Origin: Granulicoccus phenolivorans DSM 17626 = NBRC 107789 = JCM 15570
GTDB taxonomy: Bacteria; Actinomycetota; Actinomycetes; Propionibacteriales; Propionibacteriaceae
Assembly: GCF_000423085.1 (NCBI RefSeq)
Contig: NZ_AUHH01000010.1
Coordinates: 79,669-143,668 of the forward strand
Length of the DNA: 64,000 nucleotides
Direction of reading: 5' to 3'
Shown here: positions 1 to 8,996 of the stretch, piece after piece
Layout: each line of letters opens with the position of its first letter
Numbering within the stretch: position 1 is the first letter of the stretch
Position numbers and translations under genes: made by a program
Notes under the pieces: generated by a model
Database searches by the model: none
Told to the model about the DNA's origin: nothing
What the model saw: the letters and a program-made list of their open reading frames with translations, nothing else

Positions 1-753
1 GAGTCCGGCCGCCACACCGACGTGCATATCGGCCAAGGTGTGGGCGACCGCCTGGAAGGTCGCGATCGGGGCTCCGAACTGCTCGCGTTCCTTGGCGTAG
101 GCGACCGACCGCTCCAAGAGGGCGTTCGCGCAGCCCCAGGCCTGGGCGCACAGCGCCAGGCGCCAGATCCGGACGATGCGCCGGGCGGCCGCCTCGGGAA
201 CCGCGGCAGACGTCGAGGGGACGGCAGGTGCACCGATGGTCAGCATCCCCTGCCCCGGTTCGAGTCCGACTCGGAGCGTGTCACCCGGCAGCGGCTCCAC
301 ACCAGCGGCCGCGTCCACCGTCTCGGGTCCGTCGATGACGACGACGCGACCCGGCTCCGTCGACGTCCGCCAGGTGAGCAGCTCGGGTTTCGACGGCCGG
401 TCGCCGACACGGACGGCCAGCGCGACCGATACATCCCCACCGATGACGTCGTCGACGTCATCACCCGCGGCGGCAATCGCCGGCACCCCGCCGAAGATGG
501 CGGCGAAGAGGTGCCAGGGCAGCAGGTTCTCACCGGCGTGCATCGCGATCTCGGTGAGCTCATTGACCCCGAGGCCGACACCACCTAGGTCCTCCGGCAC
601 CGCCAGGCCCAGCACGCCCGCGTCCACGAACACCTTCACCTGGCCCGCGGTAGGTACGTCATCACGCTCGGCCAACTCCAACAGGCGCGGCATGTCGAAG
701 GTGTCGCGGCAGATGTCGGCGAACAGCTCGACCACTTCCTGGTTCTCACTCAC
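1..753 (-). CDS. Acyl-CoA dehydrogenase, second of a pair (3' part cut off by window edge)
   Basis: A GTG start at 753 opens 251 uninterrupted codons that run off the left edge. The product begins MSENQEVVELFADICRDTF and shows acyl-CoA dehydrogenase features: an N-terminal helical part containing VPEDLGGVGLG, and a later segment with LERSVAYAKEREQFG and IATFQAVAHTLADM, the usual helix pair of the C-terminal domain. The start overlaps the stop of the upstream dehydrogenase in a GTGA, so the two are translationally coupled. Coupled dehydrogenase genes of this kind often encode alpha2beta2 enzymes in actinobacterial steroid or branched-chain oxidation (known for FadE28/FadE29). That this pair does so is inference. 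The catalytic-base region cannot be judged because the C-terminus is outside the window. Confidence 0.88.
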   Translation of the reverse strand, partial: MSENQEVVELFADICRDTFDMPRLLELAERDDVPTAGQVKVFVDAGVLGLAVPEDLGGVGLGVNELTEIAMHAGENLLPWHLFAAIFGGVPAIAAAGDDVDDVIGGDVSVALAVRVGDRPSKPELLTWRTSTEPGRVVVIDGPETVDAAAGVEPLPGDTLRVGLEPGQGMLTIGAPAVPSTSAAVPEAAARRIVRIWRLALCAQAWGCANALLERSVAYAKEREQFGAPIATFQAVAHTLADMHVGVAAGL

Positions 754-1895
754 TTGGCCCTCCTGGGCAGTCCGAGGATCTGGGATCCGATCACGTTGCG
801 CTGGATCTCGGTGCTGCCCGAGTAGATGCTGACCGAACGCGCCTCGATCAGGTCGTGGGCGATCTCGTCCATGAACAGCCGATCGGGCTGGGAATTGAGA
901 TCGAAGGCCTCCCCGCAGACGGCCTGATAGCACTCGGTCAGCAGCAGCTTGTCGACCGAAGTCGACCCCGGCTCGAGGATCCCGAGATCCTGTTCGGCGA
1001 GGGTTCGGTAGGTGTGGGCCCGCAGGACTTCCAGCATCGCCGCGAGCTCACCCAGCTTCACATGCGCGTCGGGGCGCTCACCGACCTGCTCGGCCAGCAC
1101 CGCCAGCCGGCGCCGCAGACCGATCTGCCGCTCAAGGACGAACAGGCCCCGCTCGAATCCCATGGTGGACATCGCAACCCGCCAGCCCTGCCCGGGCTCA
1201 CCGATGACGTTCGCATGCGGCACCCGCACGTCGTCGAAGAAGACCTCGCTGAAGTGCGCCTCATGCAACATCTGATACAGGGGACGTACGGTGACCCCGG
1301 GGGTGCCCATGTCCAGGGCCACCAAGGTCAGGCCCTTGTGCGAACCGGGTTCGCCGTCAGTGCGCACCAGCAGCGCACACCACTTCGACCAGAGCGCGCG
1401 GCTGGTCCAGACCTTCTGGCCGTTGATGACCCAGTCATCGCCGTCACGGCGGGCCCGGGTCCGGATCCCGGCCAGATCCGACCCGGCACTCGGCTCGGAG
1501 AAGCCCTGGCACCAGATCTCCGAGGCGTCGAGCATGCCGGGCAACAGCCGGGAGCGCTGCTCGGGGGTGCCCCACTGCTGGATCATCGGAGCCACCGTGT
1601 AGAGCGCGATCCGGTTGATGAGTTCCGGCATGGTGGTTCGACCGAGTTCCTCGCAGAGCACCGCCTCGGCGCTCAGGCCGCGCCCTTGACCGCCGTCGGA
1701 TTCAGGCCAGGACATGCCGATGAAACCGGCGGCACACAGGGCCGCCTGCCATTGACGCAGTTGGGCCACCCGTTCCGGGAAGTCCGCCGAGGGCCGGCCC
1801 GGGTCGTGGTCGTCGATGAAACGGCGCAGCCGGGCCCGAACGTCTTCGTCGGCGTCGTCGAACCGAAGGGTCGGTCGCAGAACAGTGGTCACCAC
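750..1895 (-). CDS. Acyl-CoA dehydrogenase, first of a pair
   Basis: FAD-dependent acyl-CoA dehydrogenase of about 381 residues, oxidising an acyl-CoA to its 2-enoyl form. Visible hallmarks are GMSWPESDGGQG near residue 70, the flavin/substrate segment WCQGFSEPSAGSDLAG, VINGQKVWTSRA, and the C-terminal IYSGSTEIQRNVIGSQILG. The open frame extends to 2048, but that extension has no family similarity. The adjacent GTG codons at 1895 and 1892 lie just behind an AGGAGG sequence, so the start was placed at 1895 (1892 is equally possible). A TetR-type dyad lies about 48 bp upstream. It overlaps the next dehydrogenase by 4 bp and probably forms one enzyme with it. Confidence 0.9.
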   Translation of the reverse strand: MVTTVLRPTLRFDDADEDVRARLRRFIDDHDPGRPSADFPERVAQLRQWQAALCAAGFIGMSWPESDGGQGRGLSAEAVLCEELGRTTMPELINRIALYTVAPMIQQWGTPEQRSRLLPGMLDASEIWCQGFSEPSAGSDLAGIRTRARRDGDDWVINGQKVWTSRALWSKWCALLVRTDGEPGSHKGLTLVALDMGTPGVTVRPLYQMLHEAHFSEVFFDDVRVPHANVIGEPGQGWRVAMSTMGFERGLFVLERQIGLRRRLAVLAEQVGERPDAHVKLGELAAMLEVLRAHTYRTLAEQDLGILEPGSTSVDKLLLTECYQAVCGEAFDLNSQPDRLFMDEIAHDLIEARSVSIYSGSTEIQRNVIGSQILGLPRRAK

Positions 1896-1942
1896 CGGGT
1901 CAGCCTCCTCATAGTCAGCGAGTACCTCTCCGGCGCACGCTA

Positions 1943-1958
1943 CCAACCAATCGTCTGG
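1943..1958. promoter_or_regulatory. Putative TetR-type operator, copy A
   Basis: CCAACC-AATC-GTCTGG, an imperfect dyad. Read on the minus strand it shares CGATTGGTTGGTAG exactly with the site at 3653. It lies about 48 bp before the dehydrogenase pair. The form resembles ACCNACCGGTNGGT-like operators known for TetR regulators of acyl-CoA or phenylacetate metabolism; the regulator itself is not in the window. Confidence 0.6.
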
Positions 1959-1967
1959 TTTACCAGT

Positions 1968-2450
1968 ACTTTTGTCCGACTTCTCGGCAAGGCACTCTGC
2001 GGACCCCCAGCCCGTCCAAAACCGGGACCAGCGCCTCCATCCCGGCAATGTCCCGCAACGGCGTCAGCACTCGGTGCGGGCTTAGATACGACGCCAGGCA
2101 GGCGATGCACTTCGCGTCCATCTGGCAGGCCGGGCCGGCGAAGCGGGCGCGCCCGGTCGATCAAGAAACTCGCGCGACACGGGCGCGACGTCCGTGTCCA
2201 CCTCGACCCTCGCCGCGGGCCACCGGTTCCGGCGGTACAGCTCGTCGTAGCGCTGATCGGTGCGGACATCGACCCGTCGAGGCGTCCTCGCCGGCCCTGG
2301 TGACCAGCGAGGCGGCGACGCCGATCGCCACCGCGGTGTGCTCGACGTCCAGGCCCTGCGTAACCGCAGCCGCCACCTCGGCACCGATGGAGCCGAGGGT
2401 GTCGGTCGGGTGGTACCCGAGCGTAACGGTGACCGCGGTGGTGAGTATCG
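1968..2450 (-). pseudogene. Possible decayed coding remnant
   Basis: The gap between the dioxygenase and the dehydrogenase pair has no intact gene. On the minus strand three neighbouring stretches in different frames read like protein: one containing YHPTDTLGSIGAEVAAAVTQ (near 2400-2300), one containing RTDQRYDELYRRNRWPAARV (near 2260), and one containing MDAKCIACLASYLSPHRVL followed by MEALVPVLDGLGVRRV (near 2110-1990). This is what a gene broken by two frameshifts would look like, but no family was recognised. It could equally be chance reading of high-GC DNA. Confidence 0.25.
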
Positions 2451-2453
2451 CAG

Positions 2454-2488
2454 TCAGGCCGGAAGGAACGGGGTTCCTTCCGACCTGA
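2454..2488. terminator. Strong inverted repeat, probable terminator
   Basis: A 16-bp stem with one mismatch and a GGG loop (arms 2454-2469 and 2473-2488, core GGAAGGAAC/GTTCCTTCC). It lies about 200 bp beyond the dioxygenase stop on the minus strand. No clear T-tract follows, so the terminator role is inferred. Confidence 0.45.
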
Positions 2489-2692
2489 ACAGCGAACCCG
2501 CGATGTCACGCGCCCGACTCACCCGTTGCCCCAGGGAAGCACTGATCGACGGTCGAGGTAGTCGAAATCATGATGACTCCGGGGTGGCTACGGATGCTCG
2601 GAACCATCAGGTACCGGCGTCGCGCACGGTTCGGCGCCGCCGAGGACCCGCTCCCCCACGCCGGACTTCCGATCGTCGACCCGCGGCAGGTG

Positions 2693-3511
2693 TCAGGCAC
2701 CCTTGCGCACCGGAATGGGCGCCTCGCCCTGGATTTCGATCCGGTGGATCTCGCGTCGCTGGCTGCCGTAGTCGGTGATCGCGTAGTGCTGGACGAACTG
2801 GTTGTCCCAGATGCCGATGTCACCGGGGGTCCACGTCCACCGCACACAGTTTTCCGGACATCCGGCGTGCGAGTTCAGCTCCCCCAGCACCGCGGCGCTC
2901 TCACCCTCGGTGAGCTCGTTGATGCGGCGGATGTACTCGGAGTTGAGGAACAACGCGCGCCGCCCGGTAGTGGGGTGTTGGATCACCAGCGGGTGGTCGG
3001 TCTTCCGGTCCGGCTGCTCCGGGTCCAAGGTGGTGTGGTGAGCCGTCATCCCGGCCAGGAACTCCTGCATGGGCACCGAGAGCGCGTCGTAGGCCGCGTA
3101 GCCGCTTGACCAGGTGGTGTCACCGCCGACCGGCGGGCACACCTGCATGTGCAGGATTGAGTACTTCAGCGGGGTCGGTGACCAGCTGACGTCGATGTGC
3201 CAGTTGGAGGAGGCCTTCGCAACAGCGGTGTCGATGGAGCCGAGGACACCGATCTCGGGGTAGCCCCGGTCCGCCAGGTTGCGCAGGGTGGCGACCGGCG
3301 GCTTGATCTCACCCAGGGCACGCCCGAGGTTGAGGTGGACTTCGGGGTCCAGCCCCTGCTCCCGGATGAACACCACCGAGTGCTGCGCCAGGGCGGCGCG
3401 GATCTGGTCGGCGGTGTCGGGGTCGATCGGACGGGTCAGGTCGATGCCGGAGAGTTCCGCACCGATCGCGCCGTTGAGGGGCCGTGCGGTGATCTGGGTC
3501 GTGGTGGTCAT
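2693..3511 (-). CDS. TauD/TfdA-family 2-oxoglutarate-dependent dioxygenase
   Basis: Non-heme iron, 2-oxoglutarate-dependent oxygenase of about 272 residues. The iron-binding HxD is visible in NWHIDVSWSP and the distal histidine in NQFVQHYAITDYG. The following RREIHRIEI supplies the arginine that usually binds 2-oxoglutarate. N-terminal VVFIREQGLDPEVHLNLGRALG is typical of the family. The start was set at 3511, where AAAGGACC precedes MTTTTQ; the frame is open 15 codons further. Family members hydroxylate and thereby cleave taurine, alkyl sulfates or aryloxyalkanoates. The substrate here is unknown, though its place among beta-oxidation genes suggests an ether-, sulfate- or branch-bearing acid. 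It is monocistronic with its own operator. Confidence 0.9.
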   Translation of the reverse strand: MTTTTQITARPLNGAIGAELSGIDLTRPIDPDTADQIRAALAQHSVVFIREQGLDPEVHLNLGRALGEIKPPVATLRNLADRGYPEIGVLGSIDTAVAKASSNWHIDVSWSPTPLKYSILHMQVCPPVGGDTTWSSGYAAYDALSVPMQEFLAGMTAHHTTLDPEQPDRKTDHPLVIQHPTTGRRALFLNSEYIRRINELTEGESAAVLGELNSHAGCPENCVRWTWTPGDIGIWDNQFVQHYAITDYGSQRREIHRIEIQGEAPIPVRKGA

Positions 3512-3652
3512 GGTGGTCCTTTCACACGGACGGGCACACGAAGGGCGTGTGACCACGTCAAGAGAGTTGCAGCGTGTGAATCGGAGTTGAGTGCTTTTGA
3601 CTACAATCCGGGCGCCTGCTGCACAGACCAGCGTCCTCGCGACATTTAACCG

Positions 3653-3668
3653 CCAACCGATTGGTTGG
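3653..3668. promoter_or_regulatory. Putative TetR-type operator, copy B
   Basis: CCAACC-GATT-GGTTGG, a perfect 6+6 dyad around a 4-bp centre and the best copy of the four. It lies about 140 bp upstream of the dioxygenase start in an otherwise featureless 250-bp gap. Confidence 0.65.
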
Positions 3669-3763
3669 TAGTCTATCCGGCACTGCAGTCCTGGTCAATG
3701 GGTTCGCGGCTGCGGCCGGACCCGATCGACACGCGAGACCAACGGTGTGCCGGGCGCACTCCC

Positions 3764-4546
3764 CTATCCGGCAGCCACCCCGTCGGTCTCGGGCCCCTCG
3801 GCAGAAGTCGGGTCGTCGGCGTACTTCTCGAAGACGTTACCGTCGCTGAGCTCGGCGGCCGACCCGCTCCAGGACAGCCGGCCGCGCCGCATCACGTGCG
3901 CCAGGTCGGCGATTTCGAGCAACCGGTGGACGAACTGGTCCACGATGATCATGGCCACGTTGTGGTTGGCCGCCAGGTCGTTCTCGAGGAACTCGAAGAT
4001 CGACTCAACGATGATCGGAGCAAGGCCCAGCGAGGGCTCATCGACCAGGATCACCCGGTTTCCGGAGACGAGCGCGTTCGACATCGCGAGCATCTGCTGC
4101 TCGCCGCCGCTCATCGTCCCGGCGATCTGCTTGCGTCGGTCGGCCAGCTTGGGGAATGCGTCCATCGCGTCCGCCATGAGCTGACGGTGCTGCCCGCGCG
4201 GCGCCTGCATCTGCAGGTTCTCCTGGACCGTCAGGCCCTTGTAGACCGCCCGACCCTCCGGGATGTGGCACACGCCGGCCCGGCGGCGCCGGAAGGGCGC
4301 CATCCGCGTCATGTCCTGGCCGTCGATCAGCACCTGACCGCTGGATGGTCGCAGGACTCCCGAGACCACCTTGAGCAGCGTCGACTTACCGGCCCCGTTC
4401 GGGCCCACCAGGGCAACGAGCTCACCCGGACGGACCGCCAGGGAGACGTCACGCAGCACCGTCAGCCCGTCGTATCCGGCGCTGACGCCGCGGACCTCGA
4501 GGACCGGAGGCGCGTCGGTGTTCCCACCGGTGCCAGTGCTGCTCAT
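3764..4546 (-). CDS. livF: Branched-chain amino acid-type ABC transporter ATPase (LivF-like)
   Basis: Cytoplasmic ATPase of 260 residues for a HAAT/Liv importer. Visible are Walker A GPNGAGKS, the signature MSGGEQQML, Walker B RVILVDEPSLG, and the LivF-type IPEGRAVYKGLTVQENL. The switch position has Gln (IIVDQFVHR) in place of the His seen in most ABC proteins; a non-His residue here is common in LivF. The ATG overlaps the stop of the fused upstream gene in ATGA, so expression is coupled. It pairs with the LivG domain of that protein. Liv-type systems also import aromatic acids, amides and other small acids, so amino acid transport is not implied. Confidence 0.92.
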   Translation of the reverse strand: MSSTGTGGNTDAPPVLEVRGVSAGYDGLTVLRDVSLAVRPGELVALVGPNGAGKSTLLKVVSGVLRPSSGQVLIDGQDMTRMAPFRRRRAGVCHIPEGRAVYKGLTVQENLQMQAPRGQHRQLMADAMDAFPKLADRRKQIAGTMSGGEQQMLAMSNALVSGNRVILVDEPSLGLAPIIVESIFEFLENDLAANHNVAMIIVDQFVHRLLEIADLAHVMRRGRLSWSGSAAELSDGNVFEKYADDPTSAEGPETDGVAAG

Positions 4547-7290
4547 GATTCGACTCCTTGGGTCGTCTGGTGTAGGTGGTCCTGGCTGGACTCCGCGGAG
4601 GGACGCTGTTCGCCCAGGTAGGCCTCCTGGACCTCGCGGCTGTCACGGACGTCGGCCGGGGTGCCGTGGAACAGCATCTGTCCGGAGTCCATGACGTAGA
4701 TGTATGCGCACAGGTCGAGCACCAGAGCGACATCATGTTCGACGAGCAGGATGCCGACGCCCCGCTCCTTGACCACATGGCGGAGGATGGCGGCAAACTC
4801 CTGCGTCTCCGAACTGTCCAAACCGCTCGACGGCTCATCCAGCAACAGCACGTCGAAGGGTCCGGCCAGGGCCCTAGCCAGTTCGACGAGACGACGTTCA
4901 CCGGTCGACAGGGATCCGGCCTGCCGGTGGGCAAGGTGCTCGATGCCACACAGCCGCATCGCCTCGGTCGTTGCCGCACTCCGCAGCGCTCGCTCATGCG
5001 GCGAGGCGAAGAACTGAGTGATGATACCCGAGCCGGCCTGGCTCGCCTCGCGGCCCAACGCCACGTTCTCGGCGACGGTGAGGGATTCGCACAGTTCCAT
5101 GATCTGGAAGGTGCGCCCGAGACCGGCCCGAGCCCGCTGGTGCGGGCTGTGTCCTGTGAGCGACTCGCCGTTGAGCGACACCGTTCCCTTCACCGGCTTG
5201 TTCAGGCCACTGCATGCGTTGAAGGTGGTCGTCTTGCCGGCGCCGTTGGGACCGATCAGCCCGGTGACCTGCCCCAGCGGTGCGTGCAGGTCGATGTCAC
5301 GGACCGCCACCAATCCGCCGAAGCGAACCTCCAACCCGCTTACCTCGAGGCCTGCCCCCTGATGCGTGCGGTGGGTCACCACGGCCTGGGCGGACGCAGG
5401 TTCCTCCGAGGGCCCGGCACCGGTCTTCTTCTTGTCACCGAAGCGGGCCTCGAAGAACCGCCGCAGACGCATCGGCATCGTGGGCGGACCACCCGCCATG
5501 GCGGTCATGATGGCGAAGACACCGAACAGGATGTTCATCACGTAGGGGGTACTCTCCCCCGTGACCAACCCGGGGACGATGACGGTGACGCCGGCCAGGA
5601 TCGCGAACCACGGTGCCCGGAACGGCACCAGCGACAACACCACGATGAGCACCAGGGAGTTGAAGCTGGAATAGAACGTGCTGGTCGCTTGCGCGCGGCC
5701 GAACATTGCGCCGTTGAGCGCGCCGGCGATCGCGGCGACCGAGGCCGCGATGCAGAACACCAGCACCCGGGTCATCCGGGGGCTGAGACCGAGCGTGGTG
5801 ACCGCCCGCGGTGCTTCACTCATGCCCAGCAGCATGCGTCCCAGCCGCCCGCGCTGGATCGCGGCGAACACGACCAGCGCCACCACCACGAATCCGAGCA
5901 ACAGGTAGTAGAAGGCCTGGTCGGACAAGGCGAATCCCGGTCGGGGCATGGCCCGACCGGCGGCCAGCGGCCCGAACATGAAGTCCTGCTTGTACAAGAA
6001 TCGTTCGACCAGCAGGCCGAATCCGAGGGTTGCCAAGGCAACGAACAGTCCGGAGAGCCGAATGGCCGGGATCGCAACCAAGGCCCCGATCGGCACCGCG
6101 ACCACGCCGGCCAGGAGCACCGCGAGAAGCCATGGCATGCCGGCCTCGACGGCGAACTGCGAGAACGCCACGGCTCCGATCGCCGCGAAGGCCGCCGTAC
6201 ACAAGGAGACGATGCCGGCGGTGCGGACCAGCAGCCCGAGCGAGAGCATGATGAGCGTGGTGGTCAAGGCACTGGCCCAGTACGGCACCAACATCCGCGA
6301 CGAAGCCCACAGCGGAACCGTGGCCAGCGCGCCGACCACCAGGATGTAGGCGGCGATGCGCATCTTCGTGGGTCCGTGCCACTGCAGCGCCGGCCGATTC
6401 TCCGAGACCGTCGCCGGGACGAGCTTGCTGCGGGGTGTCACCAGCATGATCAGGATCAAGATCACGAAGGGCAGGGCCCGGGAGACCCCGGCCAGGTCCG
6501 GCAGGGCCACCTCGTAGCGCAGCAGGATCGATTCGGCCAGGCCGATCGCCAGAGCGCCGACGAAGGTGACCGGGATGCTGGAGAACCGCCCGATGGCGGC
6601 AGCCGCGAATGACTGAACGATCAAGAATGTGAGCAACAGCGGGTCGAGACCGACGATCGGCAGCAGCAGGATCCCCGACAGCGACGCGAAGGAACATCCG
6701 ATGATCCAGGCCGCCCGGCGGATCATGACCGGGTTGACCCCCTGCAGATCGGTCAGCTCCGGGTTCTGCACCACGGCGCGCAACCGCACGCCGAAGCGGG
6801 TGAACCGGAAGACCACGTACAGGATGACGACGATCACCAAGGCGGCCGCTGCGACGAGGATCTGGCTCAGTCGAACCTTGACGCCGAGGATCTGGACGAT
6901 GGTGAGTGTGCCGGGCAGGAACTGGGGCACGATCAGGGTGTCGGCACCGTAGAGCAGCGTGCCCGCGCCCTGCACCAGCAGGATCAGGCCGACGGTGCCG
7001 ACCACCTTCCAGGCCGTCCGTTGCGGGGCCAGGGACCGGGAGATGAACTCCATCACCAGGCCCATCAGCGGCCCGACGACGAGGACCGCGATGGCCATCG
7101 CCACCGGCCAGTCGAGGCCGAGGTCGACGAAGAGTGCGTAGAACACGTAGGCGCCGATAGTTGCCAGCGCGCCGTACCCGAAGTTGAAGATGCCCGACGT
7201 TTTGTACGTGAGGACGAGTCCGGTCGCGGCGAGGCCGTAGATCGAGCCGGTCGCCAGCCCTGCGACGATGAAGGGCAACAGTTGTGTCAT
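4543..7290 (-). CDS. Fused LivH-LivM-LivG ABC importer subunit
   Basis: A single 915-residue frame with three normally separate subunits. Residues about 1-300 are a LivH permease (begins MTQLLPFIVAGLATGSIYGL). Residues about 310-610 are a LivM permease, with the EAPRAVTTLGL segment. Residues about 647-915 are a LivG ATPase, with Walker A GPNGAGKTTT near 680, signature LSTGERRLVELARAL near 785, and Walker B VLLLDEPSSGLD. The linker around 620-645 (KKKTGAGPSEEPASAQ) is hydrophilic and would sit in the cytoplasm. AGGAG lies 10 nt before the ATG. Together with LivF and the lipoprotein upstream it forms a complete importer. No stop or shift is seen at either junction, so the fusion looks genuine. 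Confidence 0.93.
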   Translation of the reverse strand: MTQLLPFIVAGLATGSIYGLAATGLVLTYKTSGIFNFGYGALATIGAYVFYALFVDLGLDWPVAMAIAVLVVGPLMGLVMEFISRSLAPQRTAWKVVGTVGLILLVQGAGTLLYGADTLIVPQFLPGTLTIVQILGVKVRLSQILVAAAALVIVVILYVVFRFTRFGVRLRAVVQNPELTDLQGVNPVMIRRAAWIIGCSFASLSGILLLPIVGLDPLLLTFLIVQSFAAAAIGRFSSIPVTFVGALAIGLAESILLRYEVALPDLAGVSRALPFVILILIMLVTPRSKLVPATVSENRPALQWHGPTKMRIAAYILVVGALATVPLWASSRMLVPYWASALTTTLIMLSLGLLVRTAGIVSLCTAAFAAIGAVAFSQFAVEAGMPWLLAVLLAGVVAVPIGALVAIPAIRLSGLFVALATLGFGLLVERFLYKQDFMFGPLAAGRAMPRPGFALSDQAFYYLLLGFVVVALVVFAAIQRGRLGRMLLGMSEAPRAVTTLGLSPRMTRVLVFCIAASVAAIAGALNGAMFGRAQATSTFYSSFNSLVLIVVLSLVPFRAPWFAILAGVTVIVPGLVTGESTPYVMNILFGVFAIMTAMAGGPPTMPMRLRRFFEARFGDKKKTGAGPSEEPASAQAVVTHRTHQGAGLEVSGLEVRFGGLVAVRDIDLHAPLGQVTGLIGPNGAGKTTTFNACSGLNKPVKGTVSLNGESLTGHSPHQRARAGLGRTFQIMELCESLTVAENVALGREASQAGSGIITQFFASPHERALRSAATTEAMRLCGIEHLAHRQAGSLSTGERRLVELARALAGPFDVLLLDEPSSGLDSSETQEFAAILRHVVKERGVGILLVEHDVALVLDLCAYIYVMDSGQMLFHGTPADVRDSREVQEAYLGEQRPSAESSQDHLHQTTQGVES

Positions 7291-7413
7291 GTTCGTGAGG
7301 CTCCTGAGCGTTGTACAGCGGTGACGGTCGGGCCGAGCGAACCCATCGTCCGGCTCGACCGTTGGTCCACCGTCGTGCGTGCCGTCCCAGCACGACGGTG
7401 GTTCAGCGCTAGA

Positions 7414-8679
7414 TCAGTTGGCGTGCAGGCAGGAGGACGCCAGATCTCCGGTCTGGCCGTTTCCGCTGTCGCCGTGGGGTGCGAGCGTCTTGGGCTTTCG
7501 GTTCTCAACGGTGAACGGCCACACACAGGTGACGTCGCTGGGGGTGTTCGCACCGAAGGTCAGCGGCTGCGGGAGCAGGCCGTCCAGGGTTTCGTCCTTG
7601 ATCTGGGCATAGGCGTCACGGACGGCAGCCGCGTCCACCGCCTTGTCCGCACCGGGGCCGTGGGCCTTCATCGCCTTGCGGAACAATTCCAGAGTGCTCC
7701 AGGTTCCGGTGGCGGTGGAGCCCATGGGAGTGTCGGGCGCGTAGCGATCGATAACGTCGCGGAACCGCTGAGCCGGCTCGGCGTCGGCCCACCAGGGGAA
7801 GTTGCTCTGGGTACCGATAACCGAGGCGCCCGCGCCGGTGAGGGCATCAATGTTCGCCTTGTCGGCAGAGTTCGCCTGCACCACGTAGCTGCCCGTGAAT
7901 CCCTGCAGCTGGCACTCAGGCACCAGTTTCTGCGACACGGCACCACCGAGCACCAGCACGATGGCGTCCGGAGCACCCTGGACCAACCCGAGGCAGGGAC
8001 CGGTGTAGCTGGCATCGGCCGTGCCAACCCTGACGGTGCTGCGGGACGTGACCCCGGCCGGAGCGAACTTGGCCATGATATCGGCCGACGTCGTACAACT
8101 GGGCACCTCCGCGCAGGCGGCGACTGCGTAGCTGCGGCCGCCCGACTGACTGATGGCCAGCACTGGCGCGGCCTGCGCGTACGGGGTCGTACCCTCCATC
8201 GGGTACACGTTCGACCCGGCCTTGGTGACGTCGATGTCGGAGGCGATGCCACCGATCAGGGGCATCTTCTGCGAGGCGAAGTAGCTGGCGTTCACCGAGT
8301 ACGACAACGGGGTCTGGCTGATCACGGCGGCGACGTGGTCCTGCTCCACCAGCTGCCTCGCCGAGGCCACCGAGGTATCGCCGTTCAACTGATCGTTGAT
8401 CGCGATGATCTCCACGGGGTGACCATTGACGCCACCCATTTCGTTGTTGACCCACTGGGTCCAGGCGTCGGCGACCTGCTTGGACGCTGCGAACTGCTGG
8501 AAGCCGGGGACCTCGGAGTACTGCAATCCGATCTTGACGGGGTCCCCCGTCGGCGTGGGGCCCTGAGACGCGGGGCCGGCCGGCCGCTTGGTGCCACCGG
8601 TCGACGAACCGCACGCCGCCAACACCATCGCCAGCGTCACGGCTGCCACCGCCCCGACGACCTTGCGTTTCCGAATCAT
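7414..8679 (-). CDS. Substrate-binding lipoprotein of the Liv-type importer
   Basis: Periplasmic-binding-protein-like lipoprotein of 421 residues. The N-terminus MIRKRKVVGAVAAVTLAMVL followed by AACGSS is a lipoprotein signal with lipobox LAAC. The mature part shows the Liv/AmiC fold type: VKIGLQYSEVPGF, then GGVNGHPVEIIAINDQ and HVAAVISQTPLSYSV. AAGGGAAG lies 7 nt before the ATG. It is the first gene of the importer unit, with a 123-bp gap to the fused permease, and has its own copy of the dyad operator. Ligand identity cannot be read from the sequence. Confidence 0.92.
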   Translation of the reverse strand: MIRKRKVVGAVAAVTLAMVLAACGSSTGGTKRPAGPASQGPTPTGDPVKIGLQYSEVPGFQQFAASKQVADAWTQWVNNEMGGVNGHPVEIIAINDQLNGDTSVASARQLVEQDHVAAVISQTPLSYSVNASYFASQKMPLIGGIASDIDVTKAGSNVYPMEGTTPYAQAAPVLAISQSGGRSYAVAACAEVPSCTTSADIMAKFAPAGVTSRSTVRVGTADASYTGPCLGLVQGAPDAIVLVLGGAVSQKLVPECQLQGFTGSYVVQANSADKANIDALTGAGASVIGTQSNFPWWADAEPAQRFRDVIDRYAPDTPMGSTATGTWSTLELFRKAMKAHGPGADKAVDAAAVRDAYAQIKDETLDGLLPQPLTFGANTPSDVTCVWPFTVENRKPKTLAPHGDSGNGQTGDLASSCLHAN

Positions 8680-8743
8680 GGTGACTCTTCCCTTCTGAGA
8701 ATCTCAGTCCCGAAGCTCCAATGGACGGCGGGCCCTGTACCAG

Positions 8744-8759
8744 ACAACCGGTTGGTTGG
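8744..8759. promoter_or_regulatory. Putative TetR-type operator, copy C
   Basis: ACAACC-GGTT-GGTTGG, 65 bp before the importer lipoprotein start. It matches the consensus of the other three sites with one half-site mismatch. Confidence 0.6.
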
Positions 8760-8948
8760 TTTAGGGTTGAATCTAGGTTTCCCGACGGCACCAAGTCAAG
8801 GGTTTTCGGGACAATCGCCCGATCGGGCACGATCTTTAGGAACAACCGGTCGCTCGGGGCCTTCAACGTCGCGCTCGGACGGGGCCGACCGGGCACCCTC
8901 GAACGGCGCGTCGCCCGGCGACGCCTGTCGATATGGCTGGAAACCGAA

Positions 8949-8986
8949 GCACGCCTCCCTCGCCACGAAGGGCTTGGGAGGCGTGC
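8949..8986. terminator. Terminator hairpin after the fadB-like gene
   Basis: A perfect 11-bp stem GCACGCCTCCC/GGGAGGCGTGC with a 16-nt loop, just past the stop at 8997 on the minus strand. It separates the oxidation operon from the importer unit. Confidence 0.65.
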
Positions 8987-8996
8987 TCGGCGAGTG

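Noticed and set aside
4576..6612. Plus-strand open frame of 678 codons
   Set aside because: Antisense to the fused Liv gene, which has full motif support.
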